Assembly (NCBI GenBank): GCA_900754085.1
Contig: CAAEBO010000046.1
Span: 42,658-106,657, forward strand
DNA: 64,000 nucleotides
Source of the DNA: Clostridia bacterium
GTDB taxonomy: Bacteria; Bacillota; Clostridia; TANB77; CAG-508
Direction of reading: 5' to 3'
The notes beneath the pieces were generated by a model. The model saw only the letters and a program-made list of their open reading frames with translations, was not told where the DNA came from and did no database searches. The translations under genes and the position numbers were made by a program. Positions within the stretch are counted from its first letter, which is position 1, and every line of letters starts with the position of its first letter. This document shows positions 1-8,836 of this stretch, piece by piece.

Positions 1-2
1 AT

Positions 3-857
3 GGATGTAATCAATTTTGTACATACTGTATAATTCCGTATGCAAGAGGACGTATACGTAGTAGAAAAATAGAAAACGTAAGAAAAGAAGTAGAAGATTT
101 AGCTAAAAAAGGTATAAAAGAAATTGTAATAACAGGAATTCATGTTGCATCATATGGTAAAGACTTAGAAGAAAACATAGGCTTAATAGATTTATTAGAA
201 GAAATAAACAAAATAAATGGTATAGAGAGGATTAGACTAAGTTCGTTAGAGCCAACTTTAATTACACAAGAATTTGTAGAAAGACTAAGCAAATTAGAAA
301 AAATTTGTGACCATTTTCATTTATCTTTGCAAAGTGGATGTAATGCAACTTTAAAAAGAATGAATAGGCATTACGCTACAGAAGATTTTAAAAAAGCTAC
401 AGAATTATTAAGAAAAACATATCCTAATGTAGCTTTAACTACAGATATTATCGTTGGTTTCCCTGGGGAAACAGATGAAGAATTTAATATTACTTATAAT
501 TTTCTAAAAGAGATAAATTTTTATAAAATGCATATATTTAAATATTCTCCAAGACATGGTACAAAAGCTGAGAAAATGCCAAATCAAATTGATGGAAATA
601 TAAAAGAAGAAAGAAGTAAAAAACTCATAGAATTATCCGATAAAAATGAAATACAGCAAAACAAAAAATACATAAATGAAAATTTAAATGTATTGATAGA
701 AGAATTTGAAGATGGATATTATAAAGGTCATACAACTAATTATATAATGGTAAAAATGCAAGAAAATGCAAATAATTTGCAAAATAAAATAGTTACAGCA
801 AAAATTATAGACAATGACGGAATAGAATTAATTGGAAAAATAGAGAAAGTATATTGA
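3..857 (+). CDS. mtaB: tRNA t6A37 methylthiotransferase MtaB, 5'-truncated by window edge
   Basis: Radical SAM methylthiotransferase that adds a methylthio group to t6A37 of tRNAs decoding ANN codons. The frame is already open at base 3 and begins just before the radical SAM triad CNQFCTYC (CxxxCxxC), so the N-terminal UPF0004 domain lies outside the window. Visible next are the radical SAM barrel (GFPGETDEEF motif near base 460) and a C-terminal TRAM-like segment ending IGKIEKVY. Family members are about 430-450 aa; 284 residues are present here. The choice of MtaB over MiaB/RimO rests on the overall pattern (SLQSGCNATLKRMNRHY and a short TRAM end) and is likely but not certain. Confidence 0.85.
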   Translation, partial: GCNQFCTYCIIPYARGRIRSRKIENVRKEVEDLAKKGIKEIVITGIHVASYGKDLEENIGLIDLLEEINKINGIERIRLSSLEPTLITQEFVERLSKLEKICDHFHLSLQSGCNATLKRMNRHYATEDFKKATELLRKTYPNVALTTDIIVGFPGETDEEFNITYNFLKEINFYKMHIFKYSPRHGTKAEKMPNQIDGNIKEERSKKLIELSDKNEIQQNKKYINENLNVLIEEFEDGYYKGHTTNYIMVKMQENANNLQNKIVTAKIIDNDGIELIGKIEKVY

Positions 858-911
858 TAAAAATGAATAATTATAGTAAACTAAAAAGGAGTTTGTACAA
901 AGGAGAAAATA

Positions 912-1028
912 ATGGAAGAAAAAGATTCAAATAAATTTTATTTAGTAGTTAAAGTAAGTAAATGGACAAAAATTAGAAATTTCTTTATTTTAAAATTTAA
1001 AAGAAATAGGAGATATGTTAATGAATAA
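912..1028 (+). CDS. Small basic ORF (38 aa) overlapping the TetR start
   Basis: ATG at 912 follows a strong AAAGGAG site with good spacing. The 38-residue product starts MEEKDSNKFYLVVKVSK and ends in a very basic segment (KFKRNRRYVNE). Its stop overlaps the first codons of the downstream TetR gene, a typical sign of translational coupling. I do not recognise a family. It could be a real co-expressed small protein or a leader ORF that feeds ribosomes into tetR. Confidence 0.45.
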   Translation: MEEKDSNKFYLVVKVSKWTKIRNFFILKFKRNRRYVNE

Positions 1029-1587
1029 GACAAAAAGAAAAATATTCGAAACAGCTATGCAATTATTTGCAGACAAAGGATATGAAGCTACAAGCATAGA
1101 GGAAATAACTGCTACAGTAGGCGTTGCAAAAGGTACATTGTATTATCATTTTTCTAGCAAAGAAGAAATATTTAACTTTTTAGTGGAAGAAGGAATGAAA
1201 CTTCTAAAAAATAGTATTCAAATAAAAACGGATAAAGTTTCTAATTATATAGATAAAATAAGAGCGATAATTTTAATTCAAATAAAAGTAATAGTAAAAT
1301 ATGAAAGCTTAATTACAATAATACTTAGTCAAATGTGGGGAAAAGAAGAAAGAAATAAAAGAAGTAGAAAATATGTTTTTGAATATTTGAGCATAGTAGA
1401 AAATATTGTTAGAGAAGGCATAGAAAAAGGAGAAATAATAGACAAAAATCCAGAAGTTATTGCTTCAGAAATTTTTAGTCTTACTAGTTCTTGTTTAATA
1501 TATAAATTGAAACTAGGAGAAAAAATAGATATACAATTGATGTATAAAGAAATAGAAAAGGTAGCAATATCTGGAATAGCAAAGTAA
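1021..1587 (+). CDS. TetR/AcrR family transcriptional regulator
   Basis: One-component DNA-binding regulator of about 188 aa. The N-terminal 50 residues form the TetR helix-turn-helix (IFETAMQLFADKGYEATSIEEI, then VGVAKGTLYYHFSSKEEIF); the rest is the helical ligand-binding and dimerisation domain, whose effector cannot be deduced. ATG 1021 is chosen because AGGAG at 1008-1012 lies 8 nt upstream; the in-frame ATG at 1015 would leave only 2 nt. No efflux pump or other obvious target lies next to it. The next gene has its own promoter and is unrecognised, so the target is unknown. Confidence 0.85.
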   Translation: MNKTKRKIFETAMQLFADKGYEATSIEEITATVGVAKGTLYYHFSSKEEIFNFLVEEGMKLLKNSIQIKTDKVSNYIDKIRAIILIQIKVIVKYESLITIILSQMWGKEERNKRSRKYVFEYLSIVENIVREGIEKGEIIDKNPEVIASEIFSLTSSCLIYKLKLGEKIDIQLMYKEIEKVAISGIAK

Positions 1588-1647
1588 TATTACAACTATA
1601 TTACAATAATATTACAAAAAAGAAATAAATAATTAAAGATAAAATCA

Positions 1648-1676
1648 TTGTAGATTTATAGAGAAAGATGTATAAT
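1648..1676 (+). promoter_or_regulatory. Sigma-A type promoter for the 1721 gene
   Basis: TTGTAG (1648-1653), 17-nt spacer, TATAAT (1671-1676). It lies 45 nt upstream of the ATG at 1721 and after the tetR stop, so the downstream gene is probably transcribed separately from tetR. Confidence 0.6.
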
Positions 1677-1720
1677 AAACTTAGTTTTTGGAATTACGTA
1701 TGATGAAGGAGGGAATTTAC

Positions 1721-2665
1721 ATGTCTAGATCTGGCATAGTAAATGTTAGAATGGTAATAACTGAGGAGAAGATATTATCAAATATAGAAAAAGTTCATAA
1801 AATGATTAATCCTAAGAGTAAGAAACAAATCATTCAATTAGATGATGATACTTATTTTAAGGATTTAGTAGAAGCTATAAAAACATATTTGGTAGAATAT
1901 CCAAAGAAACAAAATTTCCCTGCAAGTGTATATAATGCTGCTTTTGATTTAGTAGAATTTGCTACAAGCCAATTTGAAGATAATACTAAGCAAATAGAAA
2001 CTTTAATAAGACAAAGAGAATTAAATATAAGCCTAGGTGGAAAATTAAAAGAGCTTTTAAATAAAGTGGATACAAAGGAAAAAAATTGGAAAGATAGTGT
2101 AAAAGAAGCACAAACGGATTTCGATGAAGATATAATAAATACATTATTAATTATTGGAAGAAGTAGAAGCAAAGAAACAGAACATTATAAAGATGCTCTA
2201 AAACTATTAAAAGCAAGAATTTCTAATTTAGAATCAAACTTACATATTGAAATAGATATGGAAAGAATTGAAGATAGATCAAAGGCATTAAGCTATATCG
2301 GGCTTGAAATAGCAGATGCGTTAAAAGAAATACCAGCACCAATAGAAGAAGTAATAGAAGAACAAGTGGAAACTGTTATGGAACCAGTTCAAAAAGCCAA
2401 GAAAGTTAAAGTTAAAAAAGAGAAAAAAGCTGAAAAGAAGGCTAATGTTGCTGCAATCACTGAAAATGCAAATGTAGAAAAAGTAAAAGAACAAAAATTA
2501 AATAAAGTACAAAAAGAACAATATGTAGCAGAAACATTTGAGGCTAAACCAACTTTATGGCAAAGAATTAAAAATAGCAAATTTGTAAGAACAATTAAAT
2601 ATATTATGAGTATTAGAGTTGTTCTTGAAGTTCCAGCACTTCCAGAAGGAAAAGCAGAAAACTAG
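1721..2665 (+). CDS. Hypothetical helical protein with Lys/Glu-rich linker (314 aa)
   Basis: Unrecognised. ATG 1721 follows AAGGAGGG with 6-7 nt spacing; the earlier in-frame start at 1688 has no ribosome site. No signal peptide is visible. Residues 1-220 are mostly helical with coiled-coil character and an NSL-type heptad section (SNLESNLHIEIDMERIED). Residues about 225-280 are an E/V then K/A-rich linker (KKVKVKKEKKAEKKA). The last 45 residues (TLWQRIKNSKFVRTIKYIM) are basic and amphipathic, which could bind membrane or nucleic acid. It stands alone between its own promoter and terminator. Confidence 0.7.
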   Translation: MSRSGIVNVRMVITEEKILSNIEKVHKMINPKSKKQIIQLDDDTYFKDLVEAIKTYLVEYPKKQNFPASVYNAAFDLVEFATSQFEDNTKQIETLIRQRELNISLGGKLKELLNKVDTKEKNWKDSVKEAQTDFDEDIINTLLIIGRSRSKETEHYKDALKLLKARISNLESNLHIEIDMERIEDRSKALSYIGLEIADALKEIPAPIEEVIEEQVETVMEPVQKAKKVKVKKEKKAEKKANVAAITENANVEKVKEQKLNKVQKEQYVAETFEAKPTLWQRIKNSKFVRTIKYIMSIRVVLEVPALPEGKAEN

Positions 2666-2673
2666 AAACTATA

Positions 2674-2713
2674 AATACTATATTGCCTAGTTTTAGGTAG
2701 TATAGTATTTTTA
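2674..2713 (+). terminator. Rho-independent terminator
   Basis: A 16-bp stem with two G:T pairs (AATACTATATTGCCTA / TAGGTAGTATAGTATT), a 4-nt loop GTTT, then a T tract, just after the stop codon at 2665. Confidence 0.8.
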
Positions 2714-2755
2714 GATAAATTTTATGAAAAAAATAAAAAAATAATTAAAAAAGTA

Positions 2756-2784
2756 TTGACATATTATATAAAAGATAGTATACT
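2756..2784 (+). promoter_or_regulatory. Promoter of the tRNA-Met/tRNA-Tyr unit
   Basis: Consensus TTGACA (2756-2761), 17-nt spacer, TATACT (2779-2784), 15 nt before the tRNA-Met 5' end. It should drive both tRNAs up to the terminator at 2977. Confidence 0.8.
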
Positions 2785-2799
2785 AAATCTCGTTGATAA

Positions 2800-2876
2800 G
2801 CTCCCTTAGCTCAGTTGGTCAGAGCAACCGGCTCATAACCGGTGGGTCCAAGGTTCAAATCCTTGAGGGAGCACCA
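2800..2876 (+). tRNA. tRNA-Met (CAT), CCA encoded
   Basis: A 77-nt cloverleaf: acceptor GCTCCCT/AGGGAGC, D stem GCTC/GAGC, anticodon arm ACCGG-CTCATAA-CCGGT, T arm CAAGG-TTCAAAT-CCTTG, encoded ACCA. The CAT anticodon with a fully paired first acceptor base means elongator Met or the lysidine-type Ile2; I favour elongator Met but cannot exclude Ile2. Confidence 0.9.
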
Positions 2877-2888
2877 TTTTTTATATAT

Positions 2889-2974
2889 GGGTAGGTGGCC
2901 GAGTGGCTAAAGGCGGCAGACTGTAAATCTGTTCTCATTTGAGTACGATGGTTCGAATCCATCCCTGCCCACCA
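2889..2974 (+). tRNA. tRNA-Tyr (GTA), CCA encoded
   Basis: An 86-nt class II tRNA with a long variable arm. Acceptor GGGTAGG/CCTGCCC, anticodon loop CTGTAAA (anticodon GTA), T loop TTCGAAT, encoded ACCA. It lies 12 nt after tRNA-Met, in the same transcript. Confidence 0.95.
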
Positions 2975-2976
2975 AT

Positions 2977-3007
2977 AAAGTACAAGGAAACTTGTATTTT
3001 ATTTTTA
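2977..3007 (+). terminator. Terminator of the tRNA unit
   Basis: Stem AAAGTACAAG / CTTGTATTTT with loop GAAA, immediately after the tRNA-Tyr CCA and followed by a T-rich run. Confidence 0.7.
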
Positions 3008-3052
3008 AATCACAAACGAACAAAAGTTCGAACAAAGTTAAAGGGTGAAAAT

Positions 3053-3952
3053 ATGTTAAAAAACTTAGAAGAATGTCAATTATGTCCATATAAATGTAAA
3101 GTAAATAGGTTAGAAGGAAAAAAAGGAAAATGCAAGGCTTCAGATAAAGCAAAGATATCATTAGTATCATTGCATAATTTTGAAGAACCATGTATAAGTG
3201 GCACTAAAGGTTCTGGCACAATATTTTTTTCAAATTGCAATTTTAATTGTGTATTTTGTCAAAATTATAAAATAAGTCAAGAAGGAATGGGAGAGGAAGT
3301 TAGTATAGAGCTTTTAGCTAATAGTATGCTAAATTTACAAGATAAAGGAGCACATAACATAAATCTAGTAACTCCAGTAATGTATGTTTATCACATTATA
3401 GAAGCAATTAAGATAGCTAAAAATAATGGGTTAAATATACCAATAATATATAATTCAAATGGATATGAAAATATAGAAACATTAAAACTATTAAAAGGAT
3501 ATATAGATGTATATTTGCCAGATTTTAAATACTCAGATAATAAATTAGGAAAGAAATATTCTAATGTAGACAACTATTTTGAAGTAACAACAGAGGCAAT
3601 AAAAGAAATGTATAGCCAAGTCGGGGCTCCTAAACTAAATGCGGATGGAATAATAGAAAAAGGATTAATTATACGACATCTCGTTTTACCGAATGCAATG
3701 GAAAACACTAAAAATGTATTAAAATGGATAAAAGATAATATAGATAATTCAGTATATATAAGTATTATGGCACAATATTTTCCAACATATAAATCAAAAG
3801 AAATAGGGGAAATTAATAGAAAAATAAATATAAAAGAATATGAAGAGATAGAAAATTATGTATATGAAATTGGAATAGAAAATGGGTATATGCAAGACTT
3901 AGGAGAACATGAAGAAGAATATGTACCAGAATTCAAGAATAGTTTGACTTAA
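3053..3952 (+). CDS. PflA-like radical SAM protein (COG1313 type)
   Basis: About 299 aa. ATG 3053 follows AAAGGGTG. The radical SAM triad is C62-C66-C69 (NCNFNCVFCQ); in this family it sits after an N-terminal Cys cluster (C8, C11, C15, C27), which may hold a second metal site. The fold resembles pyruvate formate-lyase activases, but this uncharacterised branch (PflX-like) is usually not next to a glycyl radical enzyme, and none is here. SAM cleavage is expected; the substrate is unknown. The C-terminus (YMQDLGEHEEEYVPEF) matches the end seen in this family. Confidence 0.8.
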   Translation: MLKNLEECQLCPYKCKVNRLEGKKGKCKASDKAKISLVSLHNFEEPCISGTKGSGTIFFSNCNFNCVFCQNYKISQEGMGEEVSIELLANSMLNLQDKGAHNINLVTPVMYVYHIIEAIKIAKNNGLNIPIIYNSNGYENIETLKLLKGYIDVYLPDFKYSDNKLGKKYSNVDNYFEVTTEAIKEMYSQVGAPKLNADGIIEKGLIIRHLVLPNAMENTKNVLKWIKDNIDNSVYISIMAQYFPTYKSKEIGEINRKINIKEYEEIENYVYEIGIENGYMQDLGEHEEEYVPEFKNSLT

Positions 3953-4003
3953 TAAATAATATAATATAAAATATTATGTAGTAAAAACGAAAGGAAGAAT
4001 GCT

Positions 4004-5635
4004 ATGAAAATAACATATAAAGATAAAATAATAGAAATACAAGAACCTAAAAAAGTTATAGAGCTATTCAAAGAAGAGTGTAATGAACATATAATTGCAT
4101 GTATTTGCAATAATCAAATACAGTCATTAAACCATAATATAAAAGAAGATACGAATATAGAATTTATAGATATATCAGATAAAGACGGACTTAGAATATA
4201 CATAAGAGGATTAAATTATATTATGGCAAAGGCTTTTTCAGAACTTTATCCTAAAGCCCTATTAACAGTAGATTACCAATTGTCAAATGCTATGTTTTTC
4301 GAAATAGATAACATGAAAATTACAGAAGAAATGCTTGAGGCAGTTACTAACAAAATGAACGAAATCGTACAAAAAGACTTACCAATAGAAAAAGTAGTAA
4401 TGACTAAGGAAGAGGCAAATGAATTTTACGAAAAAAATAAAACATTAAAAGGTATACTTCAAAAAGACATAGAAGAAAGAAATCATGTTACATTATATTA
4501 TTGTGAAGATTATTATAATTATTTCTATGGTGTTATGCCAATATCTACAAAATATATGAAAATATTTAAATTAGAAAAATATAAACATGGTTTTATTATT
4601 AGATATCCAAATAGAAGAGATATAACTAAATTACAACCATTCGAAGATAATCCAAAGTTATTATCTGCGTTACAAGATTATGAAAACATACATAGATTAT
4701 TAGATATAAATACTTTATATAAGCTAAATACTAAAATTGAAAATGGTGAAGCAAAGCACATCGTACTATTAGATGAAGCATTACACGAAAAGAAAATATC
4801 ACAAATAGCAGATAAAATAGCACAAAATAAAAGTGCAAAAGTTATTTTAATAGCAGGTCCATCATCTTCAGGAAAGACTACTTTTGCACAAAGACTAGGA
4901 TTGCAATTAGAACTAAATGGTTTAAGACCTGTAACAATATCAGTAGATAACTATTTTGTAGAAAGAGAAGATACTCCAAAAGATGCTGATGGAAATTATG
5001 ATTTCGAAGATATAAATGCAATAGATATGAATCTATTTAATGATCAGATATTAAAATTGTTAAATGGAGAAGAAGTAGAAACACCTTCATTTAATTTTCA
5101 TACAGGGCATAAGGAATATAGGGGAGAAAAATTAAAGTTAAATAAAAATGACGTTTTAGTAATCGAGGGAATTCATTGTCTAAATGACAAATTAACAGAA
5201 AGCATACCAAAAGAAAATAAGTTTAAAATTTATATTAGTGCTTTAACTGTATTAAATATAGATTATTTTAATAGAATATCAACAACAGATTCAAGGCTAA
5301 TAAGAAGAATAGTAAGAGATTACCAATTTAGAGGATATTCTGCACTTCATACACTAAAAATGTGGCCTTCAGTAAATAGGGGAGAAGAAAAAAATATATT
5401 TCCATACCAAGAACAGGCAGATGTTATGTTTAATACGTCATTAGTATATGAAATGTCAGTATTAAAGACTATGGCATTACCTTTATTACAAGAAATAGAT
5501 AGTTCGGAAAAAGAATATTCAGAGGCTAAAAGATTATGTGAAATTTTACAATATTTTAAAGAAATACCAAAAGAATTAATCCCAACAAATTCATTATTAA
5601 GAGAATTTTTAGGAAATGGAGATTTTAAATACTAG
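4004..5635 (+). CDS. Nucleoside kinase with N-terminal ThrRS-like TGS/SAD domains
   Basis: A 543-aa fusion common in Clostridia. Residues 1-60 look like a TGS domain and 60-230 resemble the threonyl-tRNA synthetase second additional domain. Residues about 275-500 are a uridine kinase/phosphoribulokinase P-loop kinase with Walker A GPSSSGKTT near residue 285 and a DNYF motif. It is expected to phosphorylate a nucleoside such as uridine or cytidine with ATP or GTP. The N-terminal part may be a vestigial RNA or regulatory domain; there is no synthetase catalytic core. The RNHCP gene follows 10 nt later and is probably co-transcribed. Confidence 0.85.
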   Translation: MKITYKDKIIEIQEPKKVIELFKEECNEHIIACICNNQIQSLNHNIKEDTNIEFIDISDKDGLRIYIRGLNYIMAKAFSELYPKALLTVDYQLSNAMFFEIDNMKITEEMLEAVTNKMNEIVQKDLPIEKVVMTKEEANEFYEKNKTLKGILQKDIEERNHVTLYYCEDYYNYFYGVMPISTKYMKIFKLEKYKHGFIIRYPNRRDITKLQPFEDNPKLLSALQDYENIHRLLDINTLYKLNTKIENGEAKHIVLLDEALHEKKISQIADKIAQNKSAKVILIAGPSSSGKTTFAQRLGLQLELNGLRPVTISVDNYFVEREDTPKDADGNYDFEDINAIDMNLFNDQILKLLNGEEVETPSFNFHTGHKEYRGEKLKLNKNDVLVIEGIHCLNDKLTESIPKENKFKIYISALTVLNIDYFNRISTTDSRLIRRIVRDYQFRGYSALHTLKMWPSVNRGEEKNIFPYQEQADVMFNTSLVYEMSVLKTMALPLLQEIDSSEKEYSEAKRLCEILQYFKEIPKELIPTNSLLREFLGNGDFKY

Positions 5636-5645
5636 GAGCTGAAAT

Positions 5646-5963
5646 ATGATAGAAAATAGTAAATTTACAGAAATAGATGAAGAGTTTGTATGTGAAAATT
5701 GTGGAAAGTTGGTACGTAAATTAGAATATTCTTGCAGAAATCATTGCCCATATTGCTTATATTCTAAACATGTAGATGTAAATCCAGGAGATAGAGAAGA
5801 AAAATGCCATGGAAAGCTAAAACCGATAGGAATAGAGTTAAACTCGAAAAAAGGATATGTAATTGTTTTTAAATGTGAGAAATGTGGCGCAATAAGAAAA
5901 AATAAAGCAGCAAAAGATGATGATATGAATTTAATTATAAAATTAAGTAGTAATCCAATATAA
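5646..5963 (+). CDS. RNHCP domain protein, zinc-ribbon like
   Basis: 105 aa with the family signature RNHCPYC and three further Cys pairs: CENCGK near the N-terminus, C in DREEKCHGKL, and CEKCGAIRKNKA near the C-terminus, so zinc binding is likely. The RNHCP family has no established function; the fold suggests RNA or nucleic acid binding. It starts 10 nt after the nucleoside kinase stop and shares its transcript. Confidence 0.8.
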   Translation: MIENSKFTEIDEEFVCENCGKLVRKLEYSCRNHCPYCLYSKHVDVNPGDREEKCHGKLKPIGIELNSKKGYVIVFKCEKCGAIRKNKAAKDDDMNLIIKLSSNPI

Positions 5964-5970
5964 ATAAAGT

Positions 5971-5994
5971 GAGCAGGAATATATATTCCTGCTC
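5971..5994. terminator. Palindromic hairpin between convergent genes
   Basis: GAGCAGGAATAT/ATATTCCTGCTC, a perfect 12+12 palindrome between the RNHCP stop (5963) and the U32 stop (5999). It probably terminates both genes, although the T tract is weak on the + side. Confidence 0.55.
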
Positions 5995-5998
5995 AAAG

Positions 5999-8413
5999 TT
6001 AAATATCTCTGTTTAAATTTCCATTTGTATATATATTACCTTCAAGTCTATTTCCTGAACTTATAGTAGTAATAATATTATTTATTTCGTCAATAGTTTC
6101 ATCAAGTAAATTTATTCTTAAAGAACCAATATTAAAATCTTTAGTTTCTATAGAAGTTATTCTACTATTAAAAATAGTTGTAATAGTTTGAATATTATCT
6201 GGTATAAATCTAAAATTAAAACCAATTCTATCTTCTAAAAAGAATTTTTCATTGGCATTAAAACATCTTTTAGAACAATCTGGGTAACATTTATTAGATT
6301 TACCTAGAAAACAATAATTAGTATTCATTAAAGGTACATTACCATATGCAAATATTTCTAAATTACTACCATAGTTAGGACATAAAGACATAATAGAAGA
6401 TTTATTTAATTCTGGAGATATGCCTAACATATTAATATTCATATCTAGCAATGATTTAATTGTATTTTCATTAAAAATATTTAAAGTATAATTTCCAATA
6501 AGTTCAAAATTTTTATTATACTTTTTTTGTAAATAGTTTAGATATTCAATATTTCCAATGTTGGAAAAAACAAATCCTTCTATAGGATAATTTTCGATTG
6601 CCATTTTTATATAATTTGCAATTAAATTCTTATAATTTCCTTTTATAATGACTGGCAAAAATATATAAAGCTTAGCTTTTTCAGAAATAGTATTAATGCA
6701 AGGTTTATATTTACTGTCGTAAAAATATTTTAACGGTATATAAGCTCTGTCAAAACTAGATAAGTTTTCATAAGAAAAAGTAGGGTTTAAAATATTAAAG
6801 CATACAGAAATTTCTTTTTTGCTAATATTCGAATTATTTGAAGATAAAGGCTTATATGTAGTAGTTAAATTTCTTCTCATATTATTTAATGCTAGAGTTT
6901 CAACTTTAGCTAGAACTTTTCTACGTAAATCATTTATGGCACTAATTTTGGTGATAAATAAATTAGAACCTAAATTTACTTTTATATTTTTAAATTCAAA
7001 TTGAGTATTATTAGTTTTACTTAATTGTCCTATAATTCTATCAACATCTAAAGGTTTATTAATTGCAATAATAGGAAGTAATTCTGACTTTTCTGTAACA
7101 GTTATATTATTATAAATGCTACCAGGAATATTTATAGTTGAAACAACTAAAGAAATGGGTTCATTTTCTTTTATAGTTATGCTGGCATTTAAAGGTATTT
7201 TCTTGTTTTCGACGTTATTTTCGTAAGAAGAATGAGCTTTATATGTTAAATCTTTACTTGATAATTTATATACTTTAGAGCCTACATTAATATTGCCATT
7301 TAATCTTCCAATAGTAACTTTTTGACCAGCCAAACCAGAACTAATATTTTTTGAATTTATCATTAATTCAGATATTGTATATTTTTTATTTCCATTATCT
7401 AAAGAAATTGTATCACCAATAGAAATATTATTATTTAAATTAACATTTATATAGCCTTTAGAACTATTATAGTGTGAAATATTACCTATATATATACCTG
7501 CATTGTTTGGCTTACTTGGAAATATAAAATCCGTATTAGGAGAGCTTTTTAAGTGACCAGAAGAAAAACCGCCACGGTTAAATACTTGTAATAAATCACT
7601 TTTGTCAGATTCTTCTATTTTATAAACGTCATTATTTAAATATTTGTCAATATATTTTCTATAAATTCTAGTAACTGTAGCTACATATTCTGGAGACTTC
7701 ATTCTACCTTCTATTTTTAAGCATGAAACACCGGATTTTATTAAATCAGGAATAAATTCTAATCCACATAAGTCTTTTGGACTTAATAAATAATTTAAAG
7801 AATTGTCATAGCCTTTTACTTTATAAGGTAGTCTACAAGGTTGAGCACATTTACCTCTGTTCCCAGAACGACCACCAATCATACTAGACATTAAACATTG
7901 CCCAGAGTAAGAAAGACATAATGCACCATGAATAAAAGTTTCTATTTCTATATTGGTATTTTGACATATATTATAAATTTCTGGAATAGAAAGCTCACGG
8001 GCTAAAACAGCACGTTTAAAGCCAAGCTTTTCTATGGTTTGAGCACATTCTAAATTGTGTATAGTCATTTGAGTACTAGCGTGAACATCTAAACCAGGAA
8101 AGTTTTTTATTAAATATAAGGCTAAACCTAAGTCTTGTACTATAATTGCATCAATGCCAGAATTATACGCATAAGTTGCAAGGTCTATAGCGGATTTAAA
8201 CTCACCATTAGTTATTAAAGTATTTAAAGTAAGATGAGTTTTTACATTTCTAAGTTTTGCATAATCTATTGCCATTTGCAAAGTTTCATAATCAAAATTA
8301 TTAGCAAAAGCTCGTGCACTGAAACTATTTGCTCCAAAATATACACTATCTGCACCATTTTGTACAGCAGCTTTTAAACATTCAAAATCACCAACTGGTG
8401 AAAGTAATTCCAA
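5999..8413 (-). CDS. U32 family protein (RlhA/YdcP-like, long form)
   Basis: About 805 aa. The start is taken as TTG at 8413, giving MELLSPVGD as in other U32 proteins, with AGAGGTG 6 nt upstream; the earlier in-frame GTG at 8422 has no spacing from that site. The N-terminal U32 barrel carries the family Cys cluster (HGALCLSYSGQCLMSS, then GNRGKCAQPCRLPY). The C-terminal extension adds another Cys-rich patch (CYPDCSKRCFNA). Characterised long relatives such as E. coli RlhA hydroxylate 23S rRNA C2501 using prephenate; short ones (TrhP) hydroxylate tRNA U34. An RNA-hydroxylase role is inferred; older 'collagenase' labels are doubtful. Confidence 0.8.
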   Translation of the reverse strand: MELLSPVGDFECLKAAVQNGADSVYFGANSFSARAFANNFDYETLQMAIDYAKLRNVKTHLTLNTLITNGEFKSAIDLATYAYNSGIDAIIVQDLGLALYLIKNFPGLDVHASTQMTIHNLECAQTIEKLGFKRAVLARELSIPEIYNICQNTNIEIETFIHGALCLSYSGQCLMSSMIGGRSGNRGKCAQPCRLPYKVKGYDNSLNYLLSPKDLCGLEFIPDLIKSGVSCLKIEGRMKSPEYVATVTRIYRKYIDKYLNNDVYKIEESDKSDLLQVFNRGGFSSGHLKSSPNTDFIFPSKPNNAGIYIGNISHYNSSKGYINVNLNNNISIGDTISLDNGNKKYTISELMINSKNISSGLAGQKVTIGRLNGNINVGSKVYKLSSKDLTYKAHSSYENNVENKKIPLNASITIKENEPISLVVSTINIPGSIYNNITVTEKSELLPIIAINKPLDVDRIIGQLSKTNNTQFEFKNIKVNLGSNLFITKISAINDLRRKVLAKVETLALNNMRRNLTTTYKPLSSNNSNISKKEISVCFNILNPTFSYENLSSFDRAYIPLKYFYDSKYKPCINTISEKAKLYIFLPVIIKGNYKNLIANYIKMAIENYPIEGFVFSNIGNIEYLNYLQKKYNKNFELIGNYTLNIFNENTIKSLLDMNINMLGISPELNKSSIMSLCPNYGSNLEIFAYGNVPLMNTNYCFLGKSNKCYPDCSKRCFNANEKFFLEDRIGFNFRFIPDNIQTITTIFNSRITSIETKDFNIGSLRINLLDETIDEINNIITTISSGNRLEGNIYTNGNLNRDI

Positions 8414-8546
8414 CAAAATCACCTCTCTAATTAAAATATATACCTATTGTAACATAAAAAATTAAATTCGCATAATATATAGCATATAAAAAAGCAAAAT
8501 TAAGATTATTAATTAATGTTTTTACAAAAAAGATAGGAGGGAAAAC

Positions 8547-8696
8547 ATGCAAGAAGACAGAGGAATGAATTGCGGATGCAATAATGGAGGATTATTAGGA
8601 AATATGTTTTGTGGATGTGGTGATAGTGAAATATTATTTTTTATAATAATATTTTTACTATTATTTACTAACTTTGGTAATTCAAAGTGTTGCTAA
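8547..8696 (+). CDS. Small Cys/Gly-rich membrane peptide (49 aa)
   Basis: ATG 8547 follows AGGAGGG. The product is a Cys/Gly-rich N-terminal half (MNCGCNNGGLLGN, CGCG) followed by one hydrophobic helix (ILFFIIIFLLLF) and a CC end. The layout resembles short YjcZ/sporulation-type membrane peptides, but I cannot assign a family. It is monocistronic, with a strong hairpin downstream at 8732-8766. Confidence 0.6.
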   Translation: MQEDRGMNCGCNNGGLLGNMFCGCGDSEILFFIIIFLLLFTNFGNSKCC

Positions 8697-8731
8697 AGAA
8701 GAATTTTTTGGCTGAAATAAAACATATTTTT

Positions 8732-8766
8732 CTTTTCCCCTATTTAATGTTTAAATAGGGGAAAAA
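8732..8766 (+). terminator. Strong hairpin downstream of the small peptide
   Basis: TTTTCCCCTATTTAA / TTTAAATAGGGGAAAA, with G-C-rich core CCCC/GGGG and a tiny loop. No T tract follows on either strand, so it may act as a terminator or as an RNA 3'-end stabiliser. Confidence 0.5.
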
Positions 8767-8769
8767 TAC

Positions 8770-8798
8770 TTGTAAAAAAAATATAGTTAGTGTAAAAT
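8770..8798 (+). promoter_or_regulatory. Promoter for the femX-alr-DUF1189-ftsH genes
   Basis: TTGTAA (8770-8775), 17-nt spacer, TAAAAT (8793-8798), 38 nt before the TTG start at 8837. Confidence 0.55.
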
Positions 8799-8836
8799 AT
8801 GAAAATGAAAATAGAGTATACATTGGAGGAATTAAA

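Noticed and set aside
2800..2876. Possibility that tRNA(CAT) is initiator fMet
   Set aside because: The first acceptor pair G-C is matched, whereas bacterial initiators have a mismatch there, and the anticodon stem lacks the three G-C pairs in a row.
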